Positions 45,835-55,121 of a stretch of 64,000 nt of DNA are shown here, piece after piece. The notes beneath the pieces were generated by a model. That model saw only the letters and a program-made list of their open reading frames with translations, did no database searches and was not told the DNA's origin. The first letter of the stretch is position 1; each line of letters begins with the position of its first letter. Source of the DNA: Sphingomonadales bacterium (GTDB lineage Bacteria; Pseudomonadota; Alphaproteobacteria; Sphingomonadales; Sphingomonadaceae); the NCBI GenBank assembly GCA_016704425.1, contig JADJAC010000011.1:1178001-1242000 (forward strand), written 5' to 3'. A program made the position numbers and the translations under genes.

Positions 45835-46761
45835 ATGGGCAAGCCGGAACTTCCCGATCGTCTCGCGCAGATGCTGGTCGCGCTGGTCGCGCTGTTCAGT
45901 CTCGGGAATGGTGCCTTCATGTTGGGGGACCCGTTTGGCTGGTATCAGGCAGTCGAAACCGTCAAATTTACCGGACCGCCCAACCAGCATTTCATTCGGG
46001 ACATCGGGCTTGCCTATTTGACCTGCGGCGCCATCCTCGCCTTCGCAGTGCCCAACCTTGCTATGCGATGGCTTGCAGCATTTGCGGGCAGCCTCTGGCT
46101 TGCGATTCATGGTTTCCTGCATATCTGGGAGTTCATGACCGGCGTCTGTGCTCCGGGTATATTCTGGCAGGATGCCCCCGGGGTGCTTGGCCCGCCATTG
46201 CTTGTCTGGGCAGCGCTGGGCATTCTCTTTGCCCAGCAAAAGGTGTCGCCCGCGGGCATTCCGGATTCCCTCGTGCTTGGCGCAGTTGACAAGATGTCTC
46301 CTGGCGAAAGCGAATATTTCCGTGAAATCGCTGGCGCCCCCGGCCATGCATTGGAAAAGTTCAAGCATTTCATGCCAGTGACGATGCATCGATACGATGC
46401 GCCCGCCGATCTTTTCCATATGGCGAGAATAGCGGCGACGCTTGTTGAAGACTGTGGTCCCTGCGCTCTTGTTGCTGCTGAGGGAGCGGTTCGGGATGGA
46501 GTGGATAGCGAATTGGTCAACGCTGCGCTGAAGGCCGAGCCGCCAGACGGCGACCTCAAAACGGCATTCATTTTTGGCGCTGCCATCGCGCGGCAGTCGA
46601 TCGAGGCCTTCACGATCGGTGATGCCATCGAGGAAGCCTATGGTCGTACCGTCAGGCTCGAACTGGCCATGACCGCTGCAACCGTGCGCGCCTATCCTGC
46701 AATGAAGCGCGGGCTGGGGCTATCCAAGGCGTGTTCGCTCACGCCCTTGAGTGTTGGGTAG
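45835..46761 (+). CDS. Membrane protein fused to an AhpD/carboxymuconolactone-decarboxylase-like domain
   Basis: A 308-residue protein with two parts. Residues about 8-135 contain four hydrophobic segments (LVALVALFSLGNGAFMLG, IGLAYLTCGAILAFAV, WLAAFAGSLWLAIHGFL, LLVWAALGILFA). Residues about 150-300 look like an AhpD-type domain with the redox motif VEDCGPC (E-x-C-x-x-C). AhpD enzymes reduce peroxides or relay thiols. The membrane fusion is unusual. ATG 45835 is used, with AAGGGAG upstream. Function inferred only from fold. Confidence 0.6.
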   Translation: MGKPELPDRLAQMLVALVALFSLGNGAFMLGDPFGWYQAVETVKFTGPPNQHFIRDIGLAYLTCGAILAFAVPNLAMRWLAAFAGSLWLAIHGFLHIWEFMTGVCAPGIFWQDAPGVLGPPLLVWAALGILFAQQKVSPAGIPDSLVLGAVDKMSPGESEYFREIAGAPGHALEKFKHFMPVTMHRYDAPADLFHMARIAATLVEDCGPCALVAAEGAVRDGVDSELVNAALKAEPPDGDLKTAFIFGAAIARQSIEAFTIGDAIEEAYGRTVRLELAMTAATVRAYPAMKRGLGLSKACSLTPLSVG

Positions 46762-46803
46762 AGGAACCCTGCGTCGGTCGAAAGCACGAGGGGGGAGGGG
46801 ACA

Positions 46804-47491
46804 ATGAACGCGTCCGAACTCGCAGCGATTCTGCCGCAAGGCTCGCTTTTTTCAGCGTGCCGCGCCGATGAATTGGCCGATCTTCTTGCCCTTTCAACCC
46901 GACATGACATGAAAAAAGGTCAGACGCTTTTGTTGCAGGGCGATCCGGGCGATCAGGTCCTCATCCTTCTTTCGGGTAATGCCAAGGTGACGATGGTCGC
47001 CATGAATGGGCGCGAAATAACGCTCGACTATGCCGACGCCGGGGCGCTTCTCGGGGAAATCGCAGTGCTGGACGGCGGCGAACGGTCAGCCTCCGTCATT
47101 GCGCTCTCCTCGGGCAGCTATCTGCGGCTGACGCGGGCCGCGTTTGAAGCCTTTATCGAGCGCCAGCCCGGCGTTGCCTGGCGTCTCTTGAAGGAATTGG
47201 CGCGACGTCTCCGGCAGACAAACAGCACGGTGGAAAGTGATCGTGCCTTCTCGTCGGGCCCGAGGCTGGCCCGTTTCCTCCAGCGGCTGATGCTTTCCGA
47301 GACGGCCACCGGGCGACTCCAGGCTGGATCTGAGCCAGGCGGAACTCGGGGCCTTTGCCGGAATGAGCCGGGAGAATATCAATCGCCAGTTATCAGCCTG
47401 GGCCGATGCGGGGATCATTGCTCTTGAGCATGGGCAGATCCGAGTGAGGGACAGCGGCTTTCTGGCGGAAATAGCCGCTTCGTCGGAATAG
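46804..47491 (+). pseudogene. CRP/FNR-family regulator, split by one frameshift
   Basis: A cyclic-nucleotide-binding-type domain (residues about 10-125: MKKGQTLLLQGDPGDQVLIL, ALLGEIAVLDGGERSASV) is in the first frame, which then stops at 47427 after unrelated residues. The second frame to 47491 carries the winged helix: LDLSQAELGAFAGMSRENIN, then RQLSAWADAGII. Removing one G at 47322-47323 (CAGGCTGG) joins them into a 228-residue protein of normal length. As written the product has no DNA-binding domain. FNR-type cysteines are absent. Sequence error is possible. Confidence 0.85.
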
Positions 47492-47594
47492 TTGGGCATC
47501 CTGCCAATTTCTCGAGACTGCTCACCGCTTCATCATTGACAGTGAGGGGGGCGGCATTGTTAGGCTGACCTATCCAGAACAGGACAATGTGTTC

Positions 47595-47774
47595 ATGACC
47601 GAAGATACCAAAGGCGCACCCGCCACAAACGAGGACGAGGCCCGACGCAAGGCCAATATGGTGAAGGCCGGCATTGGCATTGGCATTGGTTCTGCTGCAA
47701 TTGTCGCAGCCCTGCTTTATTCAAACAGTGCGCGCCGGAAGAAGGGCGATACCAAGGTCGCGAAGGAAGACTAA
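47595..47774 (+). CDS. Small hypothetical single-pass membrane protein
   Basis: A 59-residue protein: polar start (MTEDTKGAPATNEDEARRKA), one Gly/Ala-rich hydrophobic helix (AGIGIGIGSAAIVAALLYS) and a basic tail (RRKKGDTKVAKED). AGGACA at 47581-47586 supports ATG 47595. Function unknown. Confidence 0.6.
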   Translation: MTEDTKGAPATNEDEARRKANMVKAGIGIGIGSAAIVAALLYSNSARRKKGDTKVAKED

Positions 47775-47790
47775 AGCTGTCGCTTGCGGC

Positions 47791-48591
47791 TTAATGTACG
47801 AACCGCGCGACGACATCCCGGTAGCTTCGGCTCACTTTCACCTGCGCACCTGATTCAAGCACAAGGAAACATTCGCCATTGGTATGCGGCTTGACCTGTT
47901 TCACAAGGTCGAGGTTGACGATTGTCGAGCGGTGAACGCGCTGGAATTTGCGGGGGTCCAGCCGCTTTTCGAGGTCCTTCATCGTCTCCCGAAGAATTAA
48001 CGTGTCACCGCCTGTATAGATGCACATATAATCACCGGCTGCATCAATGCGTTCGATGCTGTCCACTTCGACCCGGAAGATCTGGCCCTGGTCCTTGATG
48101 TTGATCATTTTTTCGTAGCGGTTCGCCGCATGCGTATCGCCCGTATCGACAAGCTCCTCGTGTGCCTCTGGCGCATGTTCAGCGAGGACTTCTTTCAGTC
48201 TCTCGACCTCTTCGACGCCACGTTTTTCGGCGAGCCGCTGGCGAACGCGTTCCATGGTATCGGCGAGCCGTTCCTGTTCAACAGGCTTCATCAGATAATC
48301 CGTAGCCTGCGCCTCGAACGCGCGGATTGCGTGATCCGAGTAGGCCGTCACGAAAACAAAAAGCGGCGGCTCCACTTCCATGAGGCCGGAAACGACCGAA
48401 AATCCGTCGAATCCCGGCATCTGGATATCAAGGAACACGAGGTCAGGCTTGTGTGTCTTGATCGCGCGGATGGCTTCCCGGCCATTCAGACACGTATCGA
48501 TCACTTCAACATCGGGGTGCGCTTCAAGCCGCAATTGCAGGCCCTGGATTGCCAGCTTTTCATCATCGACAAGGATCGTGCGGATGCTCAT
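47791..48591 (-). CDS. LytTR-type response regulator
   Basis: A 266-residue regulator. The N-terminal receiver domain has the phosphorylated Asp in LVFLDIQMPGFDGFSVV, and Thr and Lys in FVTAYSDHA and DYLMKPVEQ. The C-terminal LytTR DNA-binding domain is seen in DAAGDYMCIYTGGDTLILRE, FQRVHRSTIVNLDLVKQV and VKVSRSYRDVVAR. It forms a pair with the sensor kinase upstream (4-base overlap). Target genes unknown. Confidence 0.93.
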   Translation of the reverse strand: MSIRTILVDDEKLAIQGLQLRLEAHPDVEVIDTCLNGREAIRAIKTHKPDLVFLDIQMPGFDGFSVVSGLMEVEPPLFVFVTAYSDHAIRAFEAQATDYLMKPVEQERLADTMERVRQRLAEKRGVEEVERLKEVLAEHAPEAHEELVDTGDTHAANRYEKMINIKDQGQIFRVEVDSIERIDAAGDYMCIYTGGDTLILRETMKDLEKRLDPRKFQRVHRSTIVNLDLVKQVKPHTNGECFLVLESGAQVKVSRSYRDVVARFVH

Positions 48592-49673
48592 GCTGTTTCC
48601 TGTTCGCGGTAAGGTATATCGATCGTCACTGAAAATCCTCCGCCCGCCGGGCTGCCAAAATCAATGCGTTGATCCTCGCCATAGGCTTGCGCCAACCGGT
48701 CGCGAATATTCGCAAGCCCCACCCCTGTTGATGCACTTGGGCGCTGTACCGCGCCATTCAACCCGCTCCCTGTATCGGATACGGTGATCTGCACGCGATC
48801 TCCGATCAGTCGTGCTGCGACGCTTATGTCTGCGCCCTCTTCCTGAGGTGTTACAGCATATTTGATGGCATTTTCAACAAGAGGTTGCAGCAATAGCGAG
48901 GGCAAGCGTGCCTTGGCCGCGGCACCATCGATTTCGAAACTGGGCCTCAGCCTGTCCTCGAAACGCATCTTTTCGATTTCGAGATAGAGCTTCAGCGTTT
49001 CCACTTCCTGCGCCAATGTAACCTGCGCGGTGGGTTCATAAACCAGCGTATAACGCAAGAACGACGAAAGGCGGGAGAGCATCGCGTTCGCACGCTCCGT
49101 CTGTTTGAGGAGAACCAGCGTCGAAATCGAGTTGAGTGTGTTGAAAAGAAAATGGGGATTGAGTTGGTATCGCAACATGGCGAGTTGCGCTGATGTTGCC
49201 TGGCTTTCGAGTGCTGCCAGCTGATCGGTTTGTTTTTCCACAATGATGTAGAAATTGATGCCGTAGTAGAGGGCGGACCACGCTCCCAACAGCAGTGTAT
49301 TGATTGTTACCGACCCCAGGAAGAGCGAACCGTTGAAGCCGGCGCCTTCGCGGTTCATCATGTTGAACATCCAGGCGTCGATTGCCGAATAGGCTGCAAC
49401 CGCGAGCATTACGATGATCAGGGACCCGCCCCAGGTCACAATCGGGCGACGGCTGATCAATGACCTGAAAATCGCTCCCATGACGAGCGTGATTGAATAG
49501 CCGGCGGCTGCCGAGACCAGCACCGGGATAATGAAAGACAGGCTGACGCCATTGCCGACGCCAGACGCCATGCGAAGCATCAGATAGAATGTCCAACCTG
49601 CCGATTGGAGCATCCAGAACGCCCGGTTCTTGTCATCAAAAAAGGGTTGGGAACGCAGCCCGGGGATGTCCAT
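48588..49673 (-). CDS. LytS/AlgZ-type membrane sensor histidine kinase
   Basis: A 361-residue kinase with four hydrophobic segments in residues about 20-145, then a His_kinase domain with the phospho-accepting His in LNPHFLFNTLNSISTLVLLK and an ATPase domain (LVENAIKYAVTPQ, VSDTGSGLNG, GVGLANIRDRLAQ). It partners the LytTR regulator. No extracytoplasmic sensor domain is visible, so the signal may be sensed in the membrane. Confidence 0.92.
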   Translation of the reverse strand: MDIPGLRSQPFFDDKNRAFWMLQSAGWTFYLMLRMASGVGNGVSLSFIIPVLVSAAAGYSITLVMGAIFRSLISRRPIVTWGGSLIIVMLAVAAYSAIDAWMFNMMNREGAGFNGSLFLGSVTINTLLLGAWSALYYGINFYIIVEKQTDQLAALESQATSAQLAMLRYQLNPHFLFNTLNSISTLVLLKQTERANAMLSRLSSFLRYTLVYEPTAQVTLAQEVETLKLYLEIEKMRFEDRLRPSFEIDGAAAKARLPSLLLQPLVENAIKYAVTPQEEGADISVAARLIGDRVQITVSDTGSGLNGAVQRPSASTGVGLANIRDRLAQAYGEDQRIDFGSPAGGGFSVTIDIPYREQETA

Positions 49674-49757
49674 GCGTTCGTTCTAAACCAAATTCTCAGC
49701 GGATTGAAGCCGCACCCGTCGCGCGTTATGGTCGTTGCAACGAAGAGGAGATGACAG

Positions 49758-50351
49758 ATGGCCGATAGCGCAAGCGCAACATTTCACGACATGAGCCAAA
49801 GCACCCAGCAAGATTGGGAAGCCATCATGAGTCACTTGACCCCCTTTTCCCGGAATGGGGGGCGCCGGGTGCTCGATCACCTCAAGCTTCTCAATGGCGA
49901 TTTTGGCGGCTTTGCGATCGATCGGCTGCAACACTGTCTGCAGACTGCAACGCGGGCACATCAGGATGGACGGAGCGAGGACTATGTCGTGATGGCTCTG
50001 CTTCACGATATCGGCGATACGCTGGGCGCCTACAACCACCCGGATATTGCTGCGGCGATCATCAAGCCTTTCGTCTCGGAAGAGTTGCGCTGGATTACGG
50101 AGCATCATGGCATTTTTCAGGGCTACAATTTCTTTCACCACCTTGGTCTCGACCGCAACATGCGCGACAAGTTCCGCGGTCACGAATATTATGAAGCGAC
50201 CGCCGATTTCATCGAGAAATATGATTGCCCGGCTTTCGATCCGAATTACGACACGGCACCGCTCGAATTCTTTGAACCGATGGTGATGAAGCTTTTCGAA
50301 TTTCCGCAGAACAGCATCTACAAAAAGGAAAAGGTTGCAGAGGCAGCCTGA
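49758..50351 (+). CDS. HD-domain protein, possibly a diiron oxygenase or phosphohydrolase
   Basis: A 197-residue HD-fold protein. Candidate metal ligands are His in RLQHCLQ, the HD pair in ALLHDIGDTLG, His in YNHPDI, His in TEHHGIF and a later Asp. The pattern fits HD phosphohydrolases; the single-domain size and HDIGDTL also occur in mixed-valent diiron oxygenases related to PhnZ. I cannot decide between them. GAGGAG lies before ATG 49758. Confidence 0.75.
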   Translation: MADSASATFHDMSQSTQQDWEAIMSHLTPFSRNGGRRVLDHLKLLNGDFGGFAIDRLQHCLQTATRAHQDGRSEDYVVMALLHDIGDTLGAYNHPDIAAAIIKPFVSEELRWITEHHGIFQGYNFFHHLGLDRNMRDKFRGHEYYEATADFIEKYDCPAFDPNYDTAPLEFFEPMVMKLFEFPQNSIYKKEKVAEAA

Positions 50352-50376
50352 AGTCTGGTGCCGCCCGGCCACAGGT

Positions 50377-51426
50377 CTACGGCAAGCATGCGAGAATCCT
50401 TCGGACAAGGTCGGTTTGCCCGTGCGAACCTGTCTTGGCGAAAATCCTTTTGCTGTAGTTGCGAGTGGTTTCAATCGTCAGTCCAAGCAATTTCCCCGCG
50501 TCAGCCAGGGAATGACCCATCGCCAGCTTGGCTGCCAGTGCGGCTTCCCTCGGTGAAAGGCCGAATGTCGTGGCGATGACGGGCTCGATAGAAGAAATGT
50601 CCGGACCTGCCGGAAGCCTGTAGCTCACGACGGCCACAGCTGATCGGGAAAGCGGACCACCGCGCTCGATATGGCGGCGCAACAGGAGCGGTTGATCCAA
50701 TTTGCCTCCCGGAACGATCACACATTCTCCGTCTGCTGAACCCTGAAGTTCAGCGCAGGCGGCGGCAATTTGCCCTGCGCGATCCTGAATCAATGGTTGT
50801 TGCCTTTGCCACATTGGGTCGGCCGCAATGGTTCGGCCGTGATCGTCGAGCACGGCCTGACCAATTCCAAGGCGAGCTAGAGATGCTTCGGCAATCTCCA
50901 TGCGTGTCTTGAAAGCCTCGATGGTGAAGAGGTTTTGCACTGCAACCCTGATTGCCGGTGCCAGTGCTGCAAGCAGGGCGCTGTCTGCAGCCTGGAACGC
51001 TTCTCGATCGTGCAGCAGGGTTATCCAAACGCTGTGCTGCGGGGCAGCAGAGATTCGTATCAAGCGAGCGTCTCCGATTCGGGCGTTTTGCAGCAGTGTT
51101 TCCGTCCCGGTTTGGGAAGGCAGGCTTGAATTTTCGCAAAGCTCGCCCAGCCCATAGACGCGATTGGCGCGAAGGGTTTCGCTGGTGAGCACCGTCAAAG
51201 CGGCATCTTCGTCACCTGCGTCGATCGGGGATCCAAATCTGCGCATGACGACCCGGCGTTGAAGTATCGGGCGACCGCTTTCGGTCGCCGAGGTTATTGT
51301 CAAACGCACACGCTGTGCCTGGGTACGTGCCATTAACCGCTGCAGGAAGGTTTCCCAGAGCGGTGTGTCAAGCAACCCTTCGAACAGCGGGAGGACAAGT
51401 TCTGTTTGGCCATTGTGGGAAATCAT
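50377..51426 (-). CDS. LuxR-type transcriptional regulator
   Basis: A 349-residue regulator. A C-terminal LuxR/GerE helix-turn-helix (FGLSPREAALAAKLAMGHSL, ADAGKLLGLTIETTRNYSKR) follows a large N-terminal region without a recognised receiver or autoinducer domain. It is divergent from cysD with 82 bases between, so it may control the cys genes or itself. No luxI-type synthase is near. Confidence 0.85.
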   Translation of the reverse strand: MISHNGQTELVLPLFEGLLDTPLWETFLQRLMARTQAQRVRLTITSATESGRPILQRRVVMRRFGSPIDAGDEDAALTVLTSETLRANRVYGLGELCENSSLPSQTGTETLLQNARIGDARLIRISAAPQHSVWITLLHDREAFQAADSALLAALAPAIRVAVQNLFTIEAFKTRMEIAEASLARLGIGQAVLDDHGRTIAADPMWQRQQPLIQDRAGQIAAACAELQGSADGECVIVPGGKLDQPLLLRRHIERGGPLSRSAVAVVSYRLPAGPDISSIEPVIATTFGLSPREAALAAKLAMGHSLADAGKLLGLTIETTRNYSKRIFAKTGSHGQTDLVRRILACLP

Positions 51427-51438
51427 GAATATACCCCT

Positions 51439-51448
51439 CCCATATGGG
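51439..51448. promoter_or_regulatory. Palindrome in the LuxR-cysD intergenic region
   Basis: CCCATATGGG is a perfect 10-base palindrome 13 bases upstream of the regulator gene and 61 bases upstream of cysD. Its place between divergent genes fits an operator for the LuxR-type regulator, but short palindromes also occur by chance. Confidence 0.3.
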
Positions 51449-51508
51449 TCTACTTCAATAGTATCCGGTCAGGCAACGCTTATTCAACCAATGTCCCATG
51501 GAGCCACA

Positions 51509-52414
51509 ATGACACGCACTTTGACGCATCTTGAACGGCTTGAAGCCGAAAGCATTCATATCATGCGTGAGGTGGTGGCGGAGGCCGAAAGGCCGGTGAT
51601 GCTCTACAGTGTCGGCAAGGATTCAGCCGTAATGCTGCATCTTGCGCGCAAGGCCTTTTATCCCTCGCCTCCGCCTTTTCCGCTGCTCCACGTCGATACG
51701 ACCTGGAAGTTCCAGGAGATGTACAAGCTGCGTGATCGGATGGCGAAAGAGAGCGGCATGGAACTGCTTGTCTACCATAATCCGGAAGCGATGGAGCGCG
51801 GGATCAATCCCTTCGATCATGGTCCCTTGCATACCGACATGTGGAAGACCGAGGGGTTGAAGCAGGCGCTCGATCACTACGGCTTTGACGCTGCGTTTGG
51901 CGGGGCGCGCCGCGATGAGGAAAAGAGCCGCGCAAAGGAGCGGATCTTTTCTTTCCGCACAGCGACGCACGGATGGGACCCGAAGAACCAGCGTCCGGAG
52001 CTATGGAACCTCTACAACGCGAAGAAGGCCAAGGGTGAAAGCATCCGTGTTTTTCCGATCTCGAACTGGACCGAGCTCGACATCTGGCAATACATCCATC
52101 TGAACGACATCCCGATTGTCCCGCTCTATTTCAGCGCCAAGCGCCCGACGGTTGAGCGCGACGGCATGCTGCTTATGGTCGATGATGACCGTTTCCCGCT
52201 CAAGGAAGGCGAAGTGCCCGTGGAGCGGAGCATCCGATTCCGGACGCTGGGTTGCTATCCGCTAACCGGCGCCGTCGAAAGCGATGCAAAGACCTTGCCC
52301 GAAGTTATTCAGGAAATGCTCCTGACGACTACGAGCGAACGGCAGGGCCGCGTCATCGACAAGGATGGTGGCGATGCGTCGATGGAGAAGAAGAAGCAGG
52401 AAGGATATTTCTGA
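51509..52414 (+). CDS. cysD: Sulfate adenylyltransferase small subunit
   Basis: A 301-residue PP-loop ATP sulfurylase subunit. The signature VMLYSVGKDSAVMLHLARKA and GGARRDEEKSRAKERIFSFR are clear, as is the end MEKKKQEGYF. With CysN it makes APS from sulfate and ATP. ATG 51509 gives the standard start (MTRTLTHLERLEAESIHIMR). The stop overlaps cysNC by one base (TGATG). Confidence 0.97.
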   Translation: MTRTLTHLERLEAESIHIMREVVAEAERPVMLYSVGKDSAVMLHLARKAFYPSPPPFPLLHVDTTWKFQEMYKLRDRMAKESGMELLVYHNPEAMERGINPFDHGPLHTDMWKTEGLKQALDHYGFDAAFGGARRDEEKSRAKERIFSFRTATHGWDPKNQRPELWNLYNAKKAKGESIRVFPISNWTELDIWQYIHLNDIPIVPLYFSAKRPTVERDGMLLMVDDDRFPLKEGEVPVERSIRFRTLGCYPLTGAVESDAKTLPEVIQEMLLTTTSERQGRVIDKDGGDASMEKKKQEGYF

Positions 52415-54327
52415 TGTCGGACGCGGAAACCATCTACAAGACCGATGCTCTGATCGCGGAGGATATTGACTCCTATCTGGATCAGCACCAGCACAAGAGC
52501 CTGTTGCGCTTCATCACCTGCGGCAGCGTGGACGACGGCAAGTCAACCTTGATCGGGCGCCTGCTGTATGATTCAAAGATGATCTTCGAGGACCAGCTTG
52601 AGGCGCTTCAGGCGGACTCAAAAAAAGTCGGCACCCAGGGGCAGGAGATTGACTTCGCGCTGCTCGTGGATGGCCTTGCAGCAGAGCGCGAACAGGGCAT
52701 CACCATTGACGTCGCCTATCGCTTTTTCGCGACTGAAAAGCGCAAGTTCATCGTCGCCGACTGCCCGGGGCATGAGCAATATACGCGCAACATGTTCACC
52801 GGTGCATCGACGGCCGATCTGGCCGTTATCCTGATCGATGCGCGCAAGGGCGTGCTCGTCCAGACGCGGCGGCACTCTTATCTGTGCAATCTCATTGGCA
52901 TCAAGAATATCGTTCTGGCCGTCAACAAGATGGATCTGATCGATTATGATCAGGCGAAATACGATGCCATTGTTGCCGACTATGCGGCGTTCGCTGCCGA
53001 GATCGGCATCAAGGATTTTACCGCCATGCCCATTTCGGGCTTCAAGGGCGACAATATCACCACGAACAGCGCCAACACGCCCTGGTATACCGGCAAGCCA
53101 CTGATCGAGCATCTCGAAACGGTCGAGCTCGACAACACAGCGGACCAGAGCAAGCCCTTTCGCTTGCCCGTGCAATGGGTCAATCGGCCAAATCTCGACT
53201 TCCGGGGTTTCTCCGGGCTGATCGCAACCGGCTCAGTCAAGCCGGGGGATGCGATCCGGGTCCTGCCATCGGGCAAGACCTCGACTGTCACCAAGGTTGT
53301 CACACTCGACGGCGACCTGGATGAAGCCGTAGCCGGTCAGTCGGTTACGGTCTGCTTTGCGGACGAAGTGGACTGCTCGCGCGGCAATGTCATTGCGACC
53401 GCCGATGCGCCACCGGAAGTCTCGGATCAGTTCGAAGCGACTCTGGTCTGGATGGATGACGACGCTTTGCATGTTGGGCGTTCCTATTGGCTCAAGCTTG
53501 GCACGCAGATGGTCTCCGCGACGGTCCAGCAGCCAAAATACACTGTCAACGTCAATACGATGGAGCATCTTGCGGCCAAGACGCTCGAACTGAACGCCAT
53601 CGGCGTCGCCGAACTCGCAACCGACAAGCCGATCGTGTTCGAGCCCTATGCCGAAAGCCGCACGCTTGGCGGATTCATCCTGATCGACAAGATCAGCAAC
53701 CGCACCGTGGGTGCCGGCATGCTGCACTTCTCGCTGCGCCGTGCACAGAACGTCCATTGGCAGGCAACCGATATCGGTCGGGAAGTGCATGCGAACCTCA
53801 AGAACCAGAAGCCGCGGGTCCTTTGGTTCACAGGCCTTTCAGGGTCAGGCAAGTCGACCATTGCCAACGAAGTGGAAAAGCAGCTCAACCTGATGAACCG
53901 CCACACCTTCCTGCTCGACGGGGACAACGTCCGTCATGGGCTCAACAAGGATCTCGGGTTTACAGAAGCCGACCGCATCGAGAATATCCGCCGCGTCGGG
54001 GAAGTGGCCAAATTGATGACTGATGCCGGCCTTATCGTCTTGACCGCCTTTATCTCCCCGTTCCGTGCAGAACGGGATATGGTGCGTGCAATGCTGCCCG
54101 AAGGCGAGTTCATCGAGATCTTCGTCGATACGCCGCTCGAGGTTGCGGAAGCCAGAGACGTGAAGGGGCTTTACAAAAAGGCGCGGTCCGGTGCGCTCAA
54201 AAACTTCACCGGGATCGACAGTCCCTATGAAGCGCCGATCAACCCGGAAATCCGCGTGAACACGGTTGAAATGACACCAGTCGAGGCGGCCGAACATATC
54301 ATTCGCGCAATCCTGCCGCTGAAATGA
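52414..54327 (+). CDS. cysNC: Bifunctional sulfate adenylyltransferase large subunit / APS kinase
   Basis: A 637-residue fusion. The N-terminal CysN GTPase has FITCGSVDDGKSTLIGRLLY, DCPGHEQYTRNM and AVNKMDLIDY, then EF-Tu-like domains. From about residue 468 the CysC kinase begins: WFTGLSGSGKSTIANEVEKQ, LDGDNVRHGLNKDLGF, and SPFRAERDMVR. It drives APS synthesis by GTP hydrolysis and then phosphorylates APS to PAPS. Confidence 0.97.
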   Translation: MSDAETIYKTDALIAEDIDSYLDQHQHKSLLRFITCGSVDDGKSTLIGRLLYDSKMIFEDQLEALQADSKKVGTQGQEIDFALLVDGLAAEREQGITIDVAYRFFATEKRKFIVADCPGHEQYTRNMFTGASTADLAVILIDARKGVLVQTRRHSYLCNLIGIKNIVLAVNKMDLIDYDQAKYDAIVADYAAFAAEIGIKDFTAMPISGFKGDNITTNSANTPWYTGKPLIEHLETVELDNTADQSKPFRLPVQWVNRPNLDFRGFSGLIATGSVKPGDAIRVLPSGKTSTVTKVVTLDGDLDEAVAGQSVTVCFADEVDCSRGNVIATADAPPEVSDQFEATLVWMDDDALHVGRSYWLKLGTQMVSATVQQPKYTVNVNTMEHLAAKTLELNAIGVAELATDKPIVFEPYAESRTLGGFILIDKISNRTVGAGMLHFSLRRAQNVHWQATDIGREVHANLKNQKPRVLWFTGLSGSGKSTIANEVEKQLNLMNRHTFLLDGDNVRHGLNKDLGFTEADRIENIRRVGEVAKLMTDAGLIVLTAFISPFRAERDMVRAMLPEGEFIEIFVDTPLEVAEARDVKGLYKKARSGALKNFTGIDSPYEAPINPEIRVNTVEMTPVEAAEHIIRAILPLK

Positions 54328-54337
54328 GGAAGATGCG

Positions 54338-55066
54338 ATGAACGATGCAGAACTCGCTGCACATCTGGCCGAAGTGGCTGGCAGGATCCTGCTGGATGTC
54401 CGCGCCTCGGGCCTCCTGAGCGAGAAGGCGCTCGGCAAGGCTGGCGATGCGACAGCCAACCAGTTCCTTGTGCACGCGCTGCGCGAACAACGTCCGGATG
54501 ACGGGCTCCTCTCAGAGGAGGAGAAGGACAATGACGAACGCCTGTCCAAGTCCCGCGTCTGGATCGTGGATCCTGTCGATGGCACGCGCGAATATGGAGA
54601 AAAGCGCACCGACTGGGCTGTGCATGTCGCGCTCGCCGTTGACGGTGTGCCGACAGCAGGCGCAGTCGCACTTCCCGGGCTCGGCCTCGTCCTTCGCAGC
54701 GACCGGCCCGGACCTCTGCCAACCGCCGCTCAAACGCCCCGCATGGTGGTCAGCCGGACCCGCCCTGCCGCCGAAGCCGTGACTCTATCCGAAAAGATCG
54801 GCGCTGAACTCATTCCAATGGGGAGCGCAGGCGCAAAGGCCATGGCCATCGTGCGCGGAGACGCCGAAATTTATCTTCACACCGGCGGCCAATATGAATG
54901 GGACAGTTGCGCGCCTGCTGCCGTTGCCGCAGCTCACGGCCTCCACGTCAGCCGCGTCGATGGTTCGCCGCTGCTCTACAACCAGCGCGATACCTATATG
55001 CCTGACCTGCTGATCTGCCGGAAGGAATGGGCGGATACAGTCTTGTCTCTGGTCGCCAAGATCTGA
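54338..55066 (+). CDS. cysQ: 3'(2'),5'-bisphosphate nucleotidase CysQ
   Basis: A 242-residue inositol-monophosphatase-fold enzyme that turns PAP into AMP. Metal motifs LLSEEEKDN and WIVDPVDGTREY are present, as is YEWDSCAPAAVAAAHGLHVS near the C-terminus. It lies 10 bases after cysNC and removes the by-product of PAPS use. It is the last core gene before the accessory region. Confidence 0.94.
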   Translation: MNDAELAAHLAEVAGRILLDVRASGLLSEKALGKAGDATANQFLVHALREQRPDDGLLSEEEKDNDERLSKSRVWIVDPVDGTREYGEKRTDWAVHVALAVDGVPTAGAVALPGLGLVLRSDRPGPLPTAAQTPRMVVSRTRPAAEAVTLSEKIGAELIPMGSAGAKAMAIVRGDAEIYLHTGGQYEWDSCAPAAVAAAHGLHVSRVDGSPLLYNQRDTYMPDLLICRKEWADTVLSLVAKI

Positions 55067-55099
55067 CAGTTCCTGGCGAGACATCGGTTTGCCAAAAGC

Positions 55100-55121
55100 T
55101 GGTGACCCCTACGGGAATCGA
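55100..55121 (-). repeat. tRNA 3'-end remnant, probable attachment site (left)
   Basis: Read on the minus strand these 22 bases end in CCA and fit a tRNA 3' end: T-loop TCGATT, T-stem CCCGT, acceptor strand AGGGGTC, discriminator A, CCA. The 5' half of the tRNA is missing; further sequence (ATAA, AT-rich) does not complete the T-stem. Such fragments are left when islands insert at tRNA genes. The tRNA identity cannot be told. Confidence 0.55.
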
